Source: CAYSCW01 sp964449165 (GTDB lineage Bacteria > Acidobacteriota > Aminicenantia > Aminicenantales > Aminicenantaceae). Taken from it: a DNA stretch of 64,000 nucleotides. Below are positions 51,104 through 58,855 of the stretch, in pieces; the stretch's first letter is position 1; each line of letters starts with the position of its first letter. A program made the translations under genes and the position numbers. The stretch lies in the NCBI GenBank assembly GCA_964449165.1, contig CAYVAT010000009.1, forward strand, positions 1 through 64,000. Direction: 5' to 3'. Below the pieces are notes generated by a model. The model was not told the origin of the DNA and ran no database searches. It worked only from the letters and a program-made list of their open reading frames with translations.

Positions 51104-52630
51104 TTAGGGTAAAACTCCTTCCTCAATTTCTTCAGGAGTTATGGAGTCATAGCATTCAAAAGCAATCTTTAGCTCTTCAGCTAAAGCCTTCAAATCTGCC
51201 AGATAATCGCCTGCCACTGCCATGGGATGATTGGAGTTGAGCTTCCATTCGATTCGGCCGCAAAGCTTTAGATACCAGTGAGGCCACTCAGGGTTGCAGT
51301 GTGCAGAACGCTCCTGCCATTGCTTTTCTGAAGGGATGTCCGTCACTCCACGCCCGGCACAGAGATATAATTGATGATTGCGATAAGAAAACCGGGCCCA
51401 GGTAGCCACTCCCGGGATACGAGCCACAACCGAACAGGTACCTCCCCCTTGTTTGAAATACATGTGAGTTTGACGCTCTGACCAGGCACCTCTCAAGGAA
51501 TCATGACTGCCGTAAGCAAAATAGGGGGCCAGCGCCCCTGAGTTGACAAACCAATAGAGGCCTTTTCTTGGATCCCAATAGCGGAAGTCATTAAAGCCCA
51601 CAGGCTCGCCTCCGCTTAAAAGCTTCAGCACCTGCATGGTCATGGCTGCCCCGTCATCCGCCTCAGTGGCGGCCACTACGGTTTCTCCGTCTGATTCTGG
51701 CCTGAGTTTATTGTTCAGAATTCCTAGAGTAAGGTCTGTCGTCGGATAATGCTCTATCCAGTCCAGTTGATCTTGAACTCCTAAGAAGTCGAGGCCGAAC
51801 TCTTTTTTAAGCTCAAGAAAAGCAAAATAGACCTTCATCTGGAAGATAATCATCTCCCTGGTTAAATTTTTGACCGGATCAGTGCCCAGACGAATATCCA
51901 TTCCCTTTTCCACCAGAAAATTCAGGGCTTCTGCTGCTTTATTATCCGGCACCTTCTCTGCCATCTTCGACAAGCGCAGTCCATCAAATCCTTCCCGAGA
52001 GATACCGAAATATTTAAGGAAGTCAGCTTCTGAAATTTTATTCCACATCTGCATCGAACGCGGCCCGATAGCTCCATACACAGACCCCTTGAGTTTTCTG
52101 ACCGCTTGCTTTGCTCTTTCTCTATTCTCTTGGCTGACAGAGAACTCAATGGAAGACGGATGCTGCTCTTCATAATGCCCTTTGTCCAGAAAGGTCTCGA
52201 TAGCATCGACATAATCCCCATGGCTTTCAAAATTTTCAATAAATAATCTGGAGGTGTCGATCCCGACATGAGCAGTGCCGGAGGAGGCAGCTAAAAGTCC
52301 CACGGCTCCAGGAAAATCTGGAATAGAGCTGGCAAGCATCAGCTTGGGAACTTCTTCTGAGAGCTGCCACATGGGACTTACCGAAAAATCAGGAAAAGCC
52401 CATCCCGCCATGAAATTGATAAACCGTTCAGCCTTTGCTCCCTTGATGACCTTCATTCCCTCAGCAACACTCGTCACAGGCTTATCCGGGTTAAGGATGT
52501 TGGCCCGCCAGCCGCATTTTTCTATCACTCTGGTTAATTCTTTCAGCTGCGTTGTGGCAATTGGCCAGACTTCTCTGATGGCTTCTTTGCGGCTGTCCAA
52601 AGGCAAGTATATATCGACAATTTTGTTCAA
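51104..52630 (-). CDS. L-fucose/L-arabinose isomerase-like protein
   Basis: A 508-residue cytoplasmic protein of the fucose/arabinose isomerase fold. It has an N-terminal Rossmann-like part and, in the middle, V-Q-D-Q-L-D-W and A-T-E-A-D-D-G-A-A-M-T, which occupy the place of the metal-binding Glu and Asp in FucI. The C-terminal R-I-E-W-K-L-N-S-N-H-P stretch contains the expected late His. It would interconvert an aldose and a ketose taken up by the ABC system encoded next to it. The exact sugar is not readable. Confidence 0.75.
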   Translation of the reverse strand: MNKIVDIYLPLDSRKEAIREVWPIATTQLKELTRVIEKCGWRANILNPDKPVTSVAEGMKVIKGAKAERFINFMAGWAFPDFSVSPMWQLSEEVPKLMLASSIPDFPGAVGLLAASSGTAHVGIDTSRLFIENFESHGDYVDAIETFLDKGHYEEQHPSSIEFSVSQENRERAKQAVRKLKGSVYGAIGPRSMQMWNKISEADFLKYFGISREGFDGLRLSKMAEKVPDNKAAEALNFLVEKGMDIRLGTDPVKNLTREMIIFQMKVYFAFLELKKEFGLDFLGVQDQLDWIEHYPTTDLTLGILNNKLRPESDGETVVAATEADDGAAMTMQVLKLLSGGEPVGFNDFRYWDPRKGLYWFVNSGALAPYFAYGSHDSLRGAWSERQTHMYFKQGGGTCSVVARIPGVATWARFSYRNHQLYLCAGRGVTDIPSEKQWQERSAHCNPEWPHWYLKLCGRIEWKLNSNHPMAVAGDYLADLKALAEELKIAFECYDSITPEEIEEGVLP

Positions 52631-52757
52631 ACAGAGCCTCCCTTCACTCGATTTCTTTATTTTTTTAAACTTTTCATGACCTCCGGTACTCCATTCCCGA
52701 AGTAATCATGATAGTGTTTATGCATCCCAAAAAGCTGACAAAACAAATGATACGGAT

Positions 52758-53738
52758 TCAATCGGACTCTTCCTCCAGCCATTCTCCTCCCTCATCAATG
52801 TTTTTTGCGGTAAATACTCTCGAGGGAAGCGTTATTTCTTTAGGCACTGATTTACCGTTCAAAATATCAAGGGCTGTCCTGACGGCTTCTTTTCCTCCTG
52901 TAGGGTATTCGAAACTTGCCTCCAGAATTCCCTGCTTGACATAAATCTGGCCTTCTTGAGGAAGTCCGTCTATGCCGACAAAGATGATCTCTTTCTCTCT
53001 GCCTGCTGCCTTTGCCGCCAGATAGGCTCCATGAGCCCCGGGGTCGTTGTGAGCGTAGACCAGATCTATCTTCCTAAAGCGAGCCAGGGCAGATTCCATC
53101 TCATCACGAGCTTCTGGCTCAAGCCATTTCATATCAGCTTCAAAGATGATATCGATACCACTGCCTTTGATTCCTTCACGGAAGCCTGTATGGCGATCCT
53201 GCCCGGGGGTAGAGGTCATCAGTCCTTTCAGTTCCACCACATTTCCTTTACCGCCTAGGCGTCTGACTATCCAATTCCCCGCAGCTTTCCCGATTCTTTT
53301 GTTGTCTGCTCCTATAAAACAAGTGTATTCCTCTCCTAAGACTCTTCGGTCAAGAACAATAACAGGAATTCCCTTGCCAAAGGCAGCAGCCACAGGAGGC
53401 GTTAAAGGGGCTGCTTCCTTAGGGGAGACAATGATAAGGTCGACGCCTGCATTGATGAATTCTTCTATCTGAGCTCTTTGTCGAAGAGAATCGTTTTGTG
53501 CGTCCTTAAAAATCACCTTGATTTCTGGATGTTTTTCTGCTTCTTGCCGGATGTCATGGTTCATCTGCACTCGCCATGGCTCGCCCAGATTGCATTGGCT
53601 CATGCCGATACTCCACCGAAGCTCTTTCTTGTCAGACGTTTCTTCGCTGGGCGAGGGGATTTCTTCTTTTTTTGAGCATCCCGTATACATCAGGTAAAAA
53701 GACAATAAAACAATCAGCCAATAATTCCACTTGCGCAT
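52758..53738 (-). CDS. Sugar ABC transporter substrate-binding lipoprotein
   Basis: A 326-residue type 1 periplasmic binding protein tethered by a lipobox (Y-T-G-C at about residue 21). M-S-Q-C-N-L-G-E-P-W-R and I-I-V-S-P-K-E-A-A-P-L are typical of RbsB-like proteins, as is the V-V-E-L-K-G-L hinge. It catches the sugar for the permease and ATPase encoded upstream, 14 bases away. The ligand could be ribose, galactose, fucose or another monosaccharide. Confidence 0.88.
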   Translation of the reverse strand: MRKWNYWLIVLLSFYLMYTGCSKKEEIPSPSEETSDKKELRWSIGMSQCNLGEPWRVQMNHDIRQEAEKHPEIKVIFKDAQNDSLRQRAQIEEFINAGVDLIIVSPKEAAPLTPPVAAAFGKGIPVIVLDRRVLGEEYTCFIGADNKRIGKAAGNWIVRRLGGKGNVVELKGLMTSTPGQDRHTGFREGIKGSGIDIIFEADMKWLEPEARDEMESALARFRKIDLVYAHNDPGAHGAYLAAKAAGREKEIIFVGIDGLPQEGQIYVKQGILEASFEYPTGGKEAVRTALDILNGKSVPKEITLPSRVFTAKNIDEGGEWLEEESD

Positions 53739-53752
53739 AGTATTTCTCCTTT

Positions 53753-54766
53753 TTATCTTCGGCTTCTCTGGAATAGGACTGCCCCGATAATGATAGCTCC
53801 TGTGAGCATAAGCCTGCTTGCTTCTCCCACAGCGTTGATGCTCAGAATTTTTTCAAGATAGCCGATAGTCAAAGCTCCTATGAACGTAAGACCAATACTT
53901 CCTCTTCCTCCCATTAAGTTTGTGCCTCCGATGACCACGATAGCAATAGCTGTCAGCTCATAAGTCATACCTGCTTCCGGATCGCCTTGGAGTTCCTGGG
54001 CTGCCTGACAGATGCCTGCCGTGGCGCTGAAGAACCCGCTGAGTCCGTAGGCAAGGAGCTTGGTGGCGATAACAGGTATTCCGGATAATCCTGCCGCCTC
54101 CTCGTTGCCGCCGATGGCGTAGATATAACGGCCCAAACGGAGCTTGGCCAAGATTATCCAGCAGATGAATACACTGCCAAAAAAAATGAGTGTGACTACT
54201 GCAATATTTTCATTGAGTATCTTTGAGTTGAGAACATTAAAAATTGAAGGAACTTCAACATAATGGTAGTTACCATCCGGCTGCAAGACGGCGGTCGAAA
54301 TTTTTTGTCCTCCTGAGATCCACTTGGCCATTCCCCTGGCAAAGACCATCATAGCCAGAGTGGCAATGAAGGGCTGTATTCTGAATTTGCCTATTAGTCC
54401 TCCAGACATCATTCCGAAAACTGCGCCTACTAACAGACAGGCAGGAATTGCAAGCCATGGAGACCATGCTTTGTGAATGGTGAGAATTGAAAATAAAACA
54501 GCTGTCATCCCGAGCAAGCTTCCCACAGAGAGGTCAATTCCAGCAGTGATAATGACCAGAGTCATTCCACAGGCAAGGATGGCGAATACAGATATCTGCC
54601 TGAACATGTCACGATGGGTGTCCCATTTAAAAAAAGTCCCCTCTGCATTAAAGAGCATTCCGAGAATCAAAACAAACATCAGAGCAGCGAAAGCACGAAC
54701 AAAAGGAGAGCTGAGCCAAGAATTTCTCTGGACAGATTTGGCCTTTCTTCTGAAAGGAGATTTCAT
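53753..54766 (-). CDS. Sugar ABC transporter permease (RbsC-like)
   Basis: A 337-residue inner-membrane protein with about nine helices. It carries the family blocks G-M-T-L-V-I-I-T-A-G-I-D-L-S-V-G-S-L, G-G-N-E-E-A-A-G-L-S-G-I and A-I-V-V-I-G-G-T-N-L-M-G-G-R-G-S. It forms the membrane channel of the sugar importer. It overlaps the ATPase gene by four bases. Confidence 0.92.
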   Translation of the reverse strand: MKSPFRRKAKSVQRNSWLSSPFVRAFAALMFVLILGMLFNAEGTFFKWDTHRDMFRQISVFAILACGMTLVIITAGIDLSVGSLLGMTAVLFSILTIHKAWSPWLAIPACLLVGAVFGMMSGGLIGKFRIQPFIATLAMMVFARGMAKWISGGQKISTAVLQPDGNYHYVEVPSIFNVLNSKILNENIAVVTLIFFGSVFICWIILAKLRLGRYIYAIGGNEEAAGLSGIPVIATKLLAYGLSGFFSATAGICQAAQELQGDPEAGMTYELTAIAIVVIGGTNLMGGRGSIGLTFIGALTIGYLEKILSINAVGEASRLMLTGAIIIGAVLFQRSRR

Positions 54767-56274
54767 ATTGTCACTCTCTTTCCCATCGCTGCCTTGATAA
54801 TTTTTTCTTGATTGGCCTGTTTCCGGGAAAATTCAGCCGTTATTTTTCCCCTGTGCATGACAATGATGCGGTCCGACATAGCCAGCAACTCCGGAAGTTC
54901 TGAAGTGATAAGAATGACAGCTATACCTTGGGCTGTCCATTTATTCATCAGATTATAAATATCATATTTAGCTCCTACATCAACGCCCAAAGTCGGCTCA
55001 TCAAGGAGAAGCACCCTTGGTTGAGTTCCGATCCACTTGGCCAGGACAACTTTCTGCTGGTTCCCTCCGGAAAGCGTATTGACTTCTTGATGGAGAGAAC
55101 GGCTCTTGATGTCAAAGGATTTGACCTGTTCTGCCGCTGCTTCCTCTTCTTTATGAGCTAACATCCAACCACCCTGGGAAAAATCTTTTAATGAGGCTAA
55201 AGAGATATTTCTGGTGATACCCATGGCCGGAATAAGGCCAGAGCCTTTCCTGTCATTGGTCAGTAACGCCAGCCCTCGTTCAATAGAGTGTATCGGAGAA
55301 CGAATAGTGTAGGGCTGACCGTCAAGGAATACTTTTCCTTTAGTTATTTTCCCGTAAGAGCCAAAAAGACCATGAAGAAGTTCGCTTTTCCCTGATCCCT
55401 GAAGGCCTGCTATCCCAAGGATCTCTCCTCTGCTTAAAGTCAATGAGACATCTTCTACTGCCCAACGTTTGCTGCCTGTGGGGTCGGGAAGATAAAAATC
55501 CCTCACACCCAAGAGTTCTTTACCAGGATGAGAAATCCTTTCCGGAAACTGTTGGCTGATTTCCCTGCCAACCATCCATCGGATCAATTTTCCAGGAGGA
55601 AGGTCCTCAGGTGTGGAGGTGCCTATGTGTTTCCCGTCTCTAAGAACACTTATTCTCTCAGCAATCTGGTAGATTTCATCAAGACGGTGCGAGATATAGA
55701 TGATACCGCATCTTTTACTTTTTAAATCCATGATTATTTCAAAAAGACGCTGGACTTCGATATCGGTGAGAGAGCTTGTGGGCTCGTCCATGATGATGAT
55801 TCGAGCCTCATAGACAAGAGCTTTGGCAATTTCAATCATTTGGCGCACAGAGAGAGGATAGTCTTCAACAGGTTTCGAGAGGTTGACATCGATGTTGAAT
55901 TGTTCAAGCAGAGCTCCTGCTTTCTCGTGTTGGGAGTGATAATCCATCCAGATTCCTGCCCAAGCTTTTTCCCTTCCAAGGAAAATGTTGTCAGCAACTG
56001 TCATGGAATTGATCAGTGACATTTCCTGGTGAATAAATGAAACGCCGTAAGAGGCAGCCTCAAGAGGAGATTTAAACCTGACATTTTTTCCGTTGATCCA
56101 GATTTTCCCTTCATAATCAGAGTAGACACCTGCCAGAATCTTCATGAGCGTCGTTTTCCCCGCGCCATTTTCTCCGGCCAGAACGTGGACTTCCCCCGGT
56201 TTTAGATCGAAAGGGACATTATCCAGAACGCATACTCCAGAAAAGGATTTCCCAATTTTTTCCATACTTAGCAT
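54763..56274 (-). CDS. Sugar ABC transporter double ATPase (RbsA-like)
   Basis: A 503-residue protein with two fused ATPase domains. The first has G-E-N-G-A-G-K-T-T (about residue 36) and signature L-S-V-R-Q. The second has G-L-Q-G-S-G-K-S (about 292) and L-S-G-G-N-Q-Q-K. In many relatives the second Walker A is degenerate; here it is intact. It powers uptake by the RbsC-like permease. No LacI operator is found in the 336 bases upstream, so control by the regulator would have to act through the transcript that starts further up. Confidence 0.92.
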   Translation of the reverse strand: MLSMEKIGKSFSGVCVLDNVPFDLKPGEVHVLAGENGAGKTTLMKILAGVYSDYEGKIWINGKNVRFKSPLEAASYGVSFIHQEMSLINSMTVADNIFLGREKAWAGIWMDYHSQHEKAGALLEQFNIDVNLSKPVEDYPLSVRQMIEIAKALVYEARIIIMDEPTSSLTDIEVQRLFEIIMDLKSKRCGIIYISHRLDEIYQIAERISVLRDGKHIGTSTPEDLPPGKLIRWMVGREISQQFPERISHPGKELLGVRDFYLPDPTGSKRWAVEDVSLTLSRGEILGIAGLQGSGKSELLHGLFGSYGKITKGKVFLDGQPYTIRSPIHSIERGLALLTNDRKGSGLIPAMGITRNISLASLKDFSQGGWMLAHKEEEAAAEQVKSFDIKSRSLHQEVNTLSGGNQQKVVLAKWIGTQPRVLLLDEPTLGVDVGAKYDIYNLMNKWTAQGIAVILITSELPELLAMSDRIIVMHRGKITAEFSRKQANQEKIIKAAMGKRVTI

Positions 56275-56610
56275 CGAAGATCTTCTTTATTTAAGTATGG
56301 TCTTGCTTCATTACATCATTAGTTCACATGCAGCTTCAAGGCCTGCCTCAAGGATCCTGAAGAAATATTTGAGAAAAATACAAAAAAAGTGCCAGCTTCT
56401 GTATCGAGAACTTTTCGATGAACGCGTCTTTTGTTCTCGAGTTTTGTTTTGAAGGGGAAAGCTAGATTCTGATGCCGACGAGTGCAGTAGAGAGTGCTTT
56501 CAGCCGGATCTTTGACAGGCTTGATTGTCGGTGTATTAAGAATGAGGCTTTTCCTTTCCAGATTGTATAGATGAAACTTAAATTATTCTCTATTCCATCA
56601 ACTACTTTTT
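56275..56610. other. Intergenic stretch between regulator and transporter genes
   Basis: No gene, tRNA or operator is convincing in these 336 bases. The minus strand has a frame open over about 80 codons, with ordinary amino acids, but no start codon, ribosome site or recognisable family. It may be remains of a lost gene. Confidence 0.4.
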
Positions 56611-57603
56611 CTACAATCGATGCTTTCTTACGGAAATAGGGATGATGATATGATATTCTTTTCTTTCCCGGCGCTTGATTCTGTCAAGAAGAAGCGAAAC
56701 AGCAGCGCTGGCCAGTTTCTCCATATCCTGATCCGCACTGATGAGCGGACGTTTAAAAATATCAGCATAATAGGCTATATCAAAACCTGACATCATGATT
56801 GAACGCTTATGCTTTTTCTCATAGCTCTGGACTACTTTCATCGCTCCGAAGAAAACAAGATTATTTACACAAAAGACAGCTTCTGGACTGATATCTTGAC
56901 TCAAGAGCCTTTCCATCATCTCCTCTCCTGCTTCCTTGGAGTAGCCTCTGAATAAAACTAATTTCTTGTCAAGTTTTAATGAATTCCTTTGCAGCGCTCT
57001 TTGATAGCCTTTATATCTTACACTATTTATATATGTTCCGGGCATTCCCCCCAGAAAAGCTATCTGGGTATAGCCGAGCTTAATCAACTCACTCGTCAAT
57101 TCTTCTGCTGCTCGTGTGTTTTCACTCGTTACCCAAGGTAAATTAGTGCTAAAGAATATACGGTCAATCAAAATTACAGAAGTATCCCCCCTCGTGGCCT
57201 CCATATTTTCCCATTCCTCAGTATGAATAGGAGCAATGATTATCCCGTCTACTTGCCTGTCGACCAGAATTTTGAGATAAAATTCTTCATTCTCAGGCAA
57301 TTCGTTCGTGTTGCATAAAATCGTGCTGTAGCCCTCTTGCCGAAGCAATCTTTCTATTCTTGAACCAAGCTCACCAAAAAAAGGATTCTGAATATCAGAA
57401 ACTATGAGGCCGATGCTCATAGACTTTCGGAGCCTTAGGCTCCGCGCTAGAATATTGGGTCGATACTGGAGCTTTTCTGCTGCTTCGAGTATGGTATGAC
57501 AGGTTTCTTCAGAAATTCTGAATTCTTTGGCTTTCCCGTTGAGAACCCTGGAGATTGTTGAATAGGAAAATCCAGTAATATTATGTATTTCTTTAAGACT
57601 CAT
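56611..57603 (-). CDS. LacI-family transcription regulator
   Basis: A 330-residue regulator: an N-terminal helix-turn-helix (residues 1-48, S-L-K-E-I-H-N-I-T-G-F-S-Y-S-T-I-S-R-V-L-N) with the minor-groove hinge helix, then a sugar-binding core (I-G-L-I-V-S-D-I-Q-N-P-F-F onward). It probably senses the sugar imported by the adjacent ABC system. Three matching 14-base operators lie upstream, two within 100 bases of its own start, so it should repress itself. Confidence 0.9.
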   Translation of the reverse strand: MSLKEIHNITGFSYSTISRVLNGKAKEFRISEETCHTILEAAEKLQYRPNILARSLRLRKSMSIGLIVSDIQNPFFGELGSRIERLLRQEGYSTILCNTNELPENEEFYLKILVDRQVDGIIIAPIHTEEWENMEATRGDTSVILIDRIFFSTNLPWVTSENTRAAEELTSELIKLGYTQIAFLGGMPGTYINSVRYKGYQRALQRNSLKLDKKLVLFRGYSKEAGEEMMERLLSQDISPEAVFCVNNLVFFGAMKVVQSYEKKHKRSIMMSGFDIAYYADIFKRPLISADQDMEKLASAAVSLLLDRIKRRERKEYHIIIPISVRKHRL

Positions 57604-57634
57604 TTTATATTATTGGAATGAAACATAACATTTT

Positions 57635-57648
57635 GCACAATCGTTTGC
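57635..57648. promoter_or_regulatory. LacI-type operator 1
   Basis: GCACAATCGTTTGC, a near-palindrome around CG (core CAATCGTTTG, one mismatch), typical of LacI-family sites. It is 32 bases before the regulator start. A partial copy, CAATCGTTGT, follows at 57651-57660. Confidence 0.7.
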
Positions 57649-57680
57649 CTCAATCGTTGTTCTGTTCATCCAACATTCCT

Positions 57681-57694
57681 GCACAATCGTTTGC
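57681..57694. promoter_or_regulatory. LacI-type operator 2
   Basis: An exact second copy of the 14-mer at 57635. The 46-base centre-to-centre distance is about four and a half helical turns. It lies within the regulator's own upstream region. Confidence 0.7.
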
Positions 57695-57821
57695 TAAATA
57701 TTATTTTATCCATACACAATGTTTCATTTTTTGTCAAGAAAATTTCAAAAATTTGTTTGATAATAATTATAAACGAGCCATAATGCATACAAGAAGCTTC
57801 GTCAGCCTCGATAAAAGCTAA

Positions 57822-57983
57822 TCAAATATGATTGATGATCGCTGGATATTTGCTTTCCACCATAACCATCGTCTCTCCTGGCTTGATATAGGTGCGCCGA
57901 TCATAATTATTGTTAAAATCAGGATCAGAAGAAGTAATATTCAGGGAGCAATCCTTTTTAATCCGAGTCAGGTCCGAGAATAG
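57822..57983 (-). pseudogene. DUF2961 (GH172-like) N-terminal remnant
   Basis: The minus strand reads, after a TAG, a 53-codon stretch ending at TGA that matches the DUF2961 opening: S-S-D-P-D-F-N-N-N-Y-D-R-R, Y-I-K-P-G-E-T and I-I-N-H-I. In intact proteins the next residue is Trp; here the codon is TGA. There is no start and no continuation, so the gene is a fragment of a carbohydrate-active enzyme of the kind expected near a sugar importer. Confidence 0.45.
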
Positions 57984-58053
57984 CTATAGAGAGACGATTC
58001 TTGTTCTATCTTCAATAAAAAAATTAAAATCAAACTATTGCTCAACCGCAGTC

Positions 58054-58200
58054 TCAGAGTTCAATCCTTTGCAATAAGATGCAGTCTATACCGATTTCCT
58101 GTTTTTCTACCAACGAAGTACTCCTGTACTCCAGGCTAAGGGTGTGGTTCCCTTCCCCCAATTCCAGCTCTTTTAATGAAAATTTCGCAGCAGAATGTGG
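58054..58200 (-). pseudogene. C-terminal remnant of a beta-sandwich protein
   Basis: A 48-codon open stretch between TAA and TGA on the minus strand, with L-G-E-G-N-H-T-L-S-L-E-Y and E-I-G-I-D-C-I-L-L. This is the style of terminal strand pairs in DUF2961 proteins and carbohydrate-binding modules. It lacks a start. It may be the tail of an earlier gene of the same kind as the fragment at 57822. Confidence 0.4.
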
Positions 58201-58275
58201 TTAGGAATGCAATAAATATTAGGCTCAAAAAAAAGATTAAAACAGGAAGAGATTGATGAAATGTGGATTTTGATT

Positions 58276-58289
58276 GAACAATCGTTTGC
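58276..58289. promoter_or_regulatory. LacI-type operator 3
   Basis: GAACAATCGTTTGC differs from operators 1 and 2 in one base (A for C at position 3). It lies about 190 bases before the plus-strand genes at 58.46-64 kb and upstream of the minus-strand GH172-like remnants, so it could once have served either direction. Confidence 0.65.
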
Positions 58290-58464
58290 TTTCGGGTATA
58301 ATCGGTACTTAATTCTAGGTTAAAATCAGTGGCGCAGCCAATTTCAGACAACATCATACTGTGATTCCAATAGAGACCTAGAAAGGAATCAAGATTGAAC
58401 GCTAAGCACAAAGTACATTGCACTAAGAGTACAAATCAATAAGGAGAGTATAGCGGAGAAAACC

Positions 58465-58803
58465 TTGGCTTATTTCCACACAGGATATCCTCATTGGAGT
58501 ATTATCAAAGAGATAGATTTAAGCAGACCCGATTATTTCATGGCCTCAAAAAATTATAAGCAGGTTGCCATTGATCTTGGCTGGTATGACCCAAAAAGTG
58601 ATGAACCGTTGGAGTCAAGTTTCTTTAAAGAACAGACCTCCCTCGATGCAAAGGCACTCGAGCTTTATAAAAAAGATCCCGATCAAGCAAAGAGGTTTTT
58701 AACTCGATACACGAATGAAAAGATGGAACAGATAGTTGAGATGTACCGATCTCTTCGAAAATTGCTGATCACAAAATATACCAACAACAAACAGGGTATC
58801 TGA
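58465..58803 (+). CDS. C69-type dipeptidase-like fragment (C-terminal part)
   Basis: A 112-residue frame starting at TTG (GGAG seven bases before). Its second half resembles the end of peptidase family C69 proteins: S-S-F-F-K-E-Q, A-L-E-L-Y-K-K-D-P-D-Q-A-K-R-F-L-T-R-Y-T-N and L-L-I-T-K-Y. Intact enzymes are about 500 residues with an N-terminal catalytic Cys, which is absent. It is probably a leftover that may or may not be translated. The family match is by eye. Confidence 0.45.
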   Translation: MAYFHTGYPHWSIIKEIDLSRPDYFMASKNYKQVAIDLGWYDPKSDEPLESSFFKEQTSLDAKALELYKKDPDQAKRFLTRYTNEKMEQIVEMYRSLRKLLITKYTNNKQGI

Positions 58804-58855
58804 GTATCCCTAAGGAGAGTCCAAAAAAGAAATTCTTAGAAAGCGAGAGGTAAAA

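Noticed and set aside
58136..58423. Minus-strand frame of 95 codons
   Set aside because: It has a poor start, contains an operator, and a different frame there reads as a carbohydrate-protein remnant.
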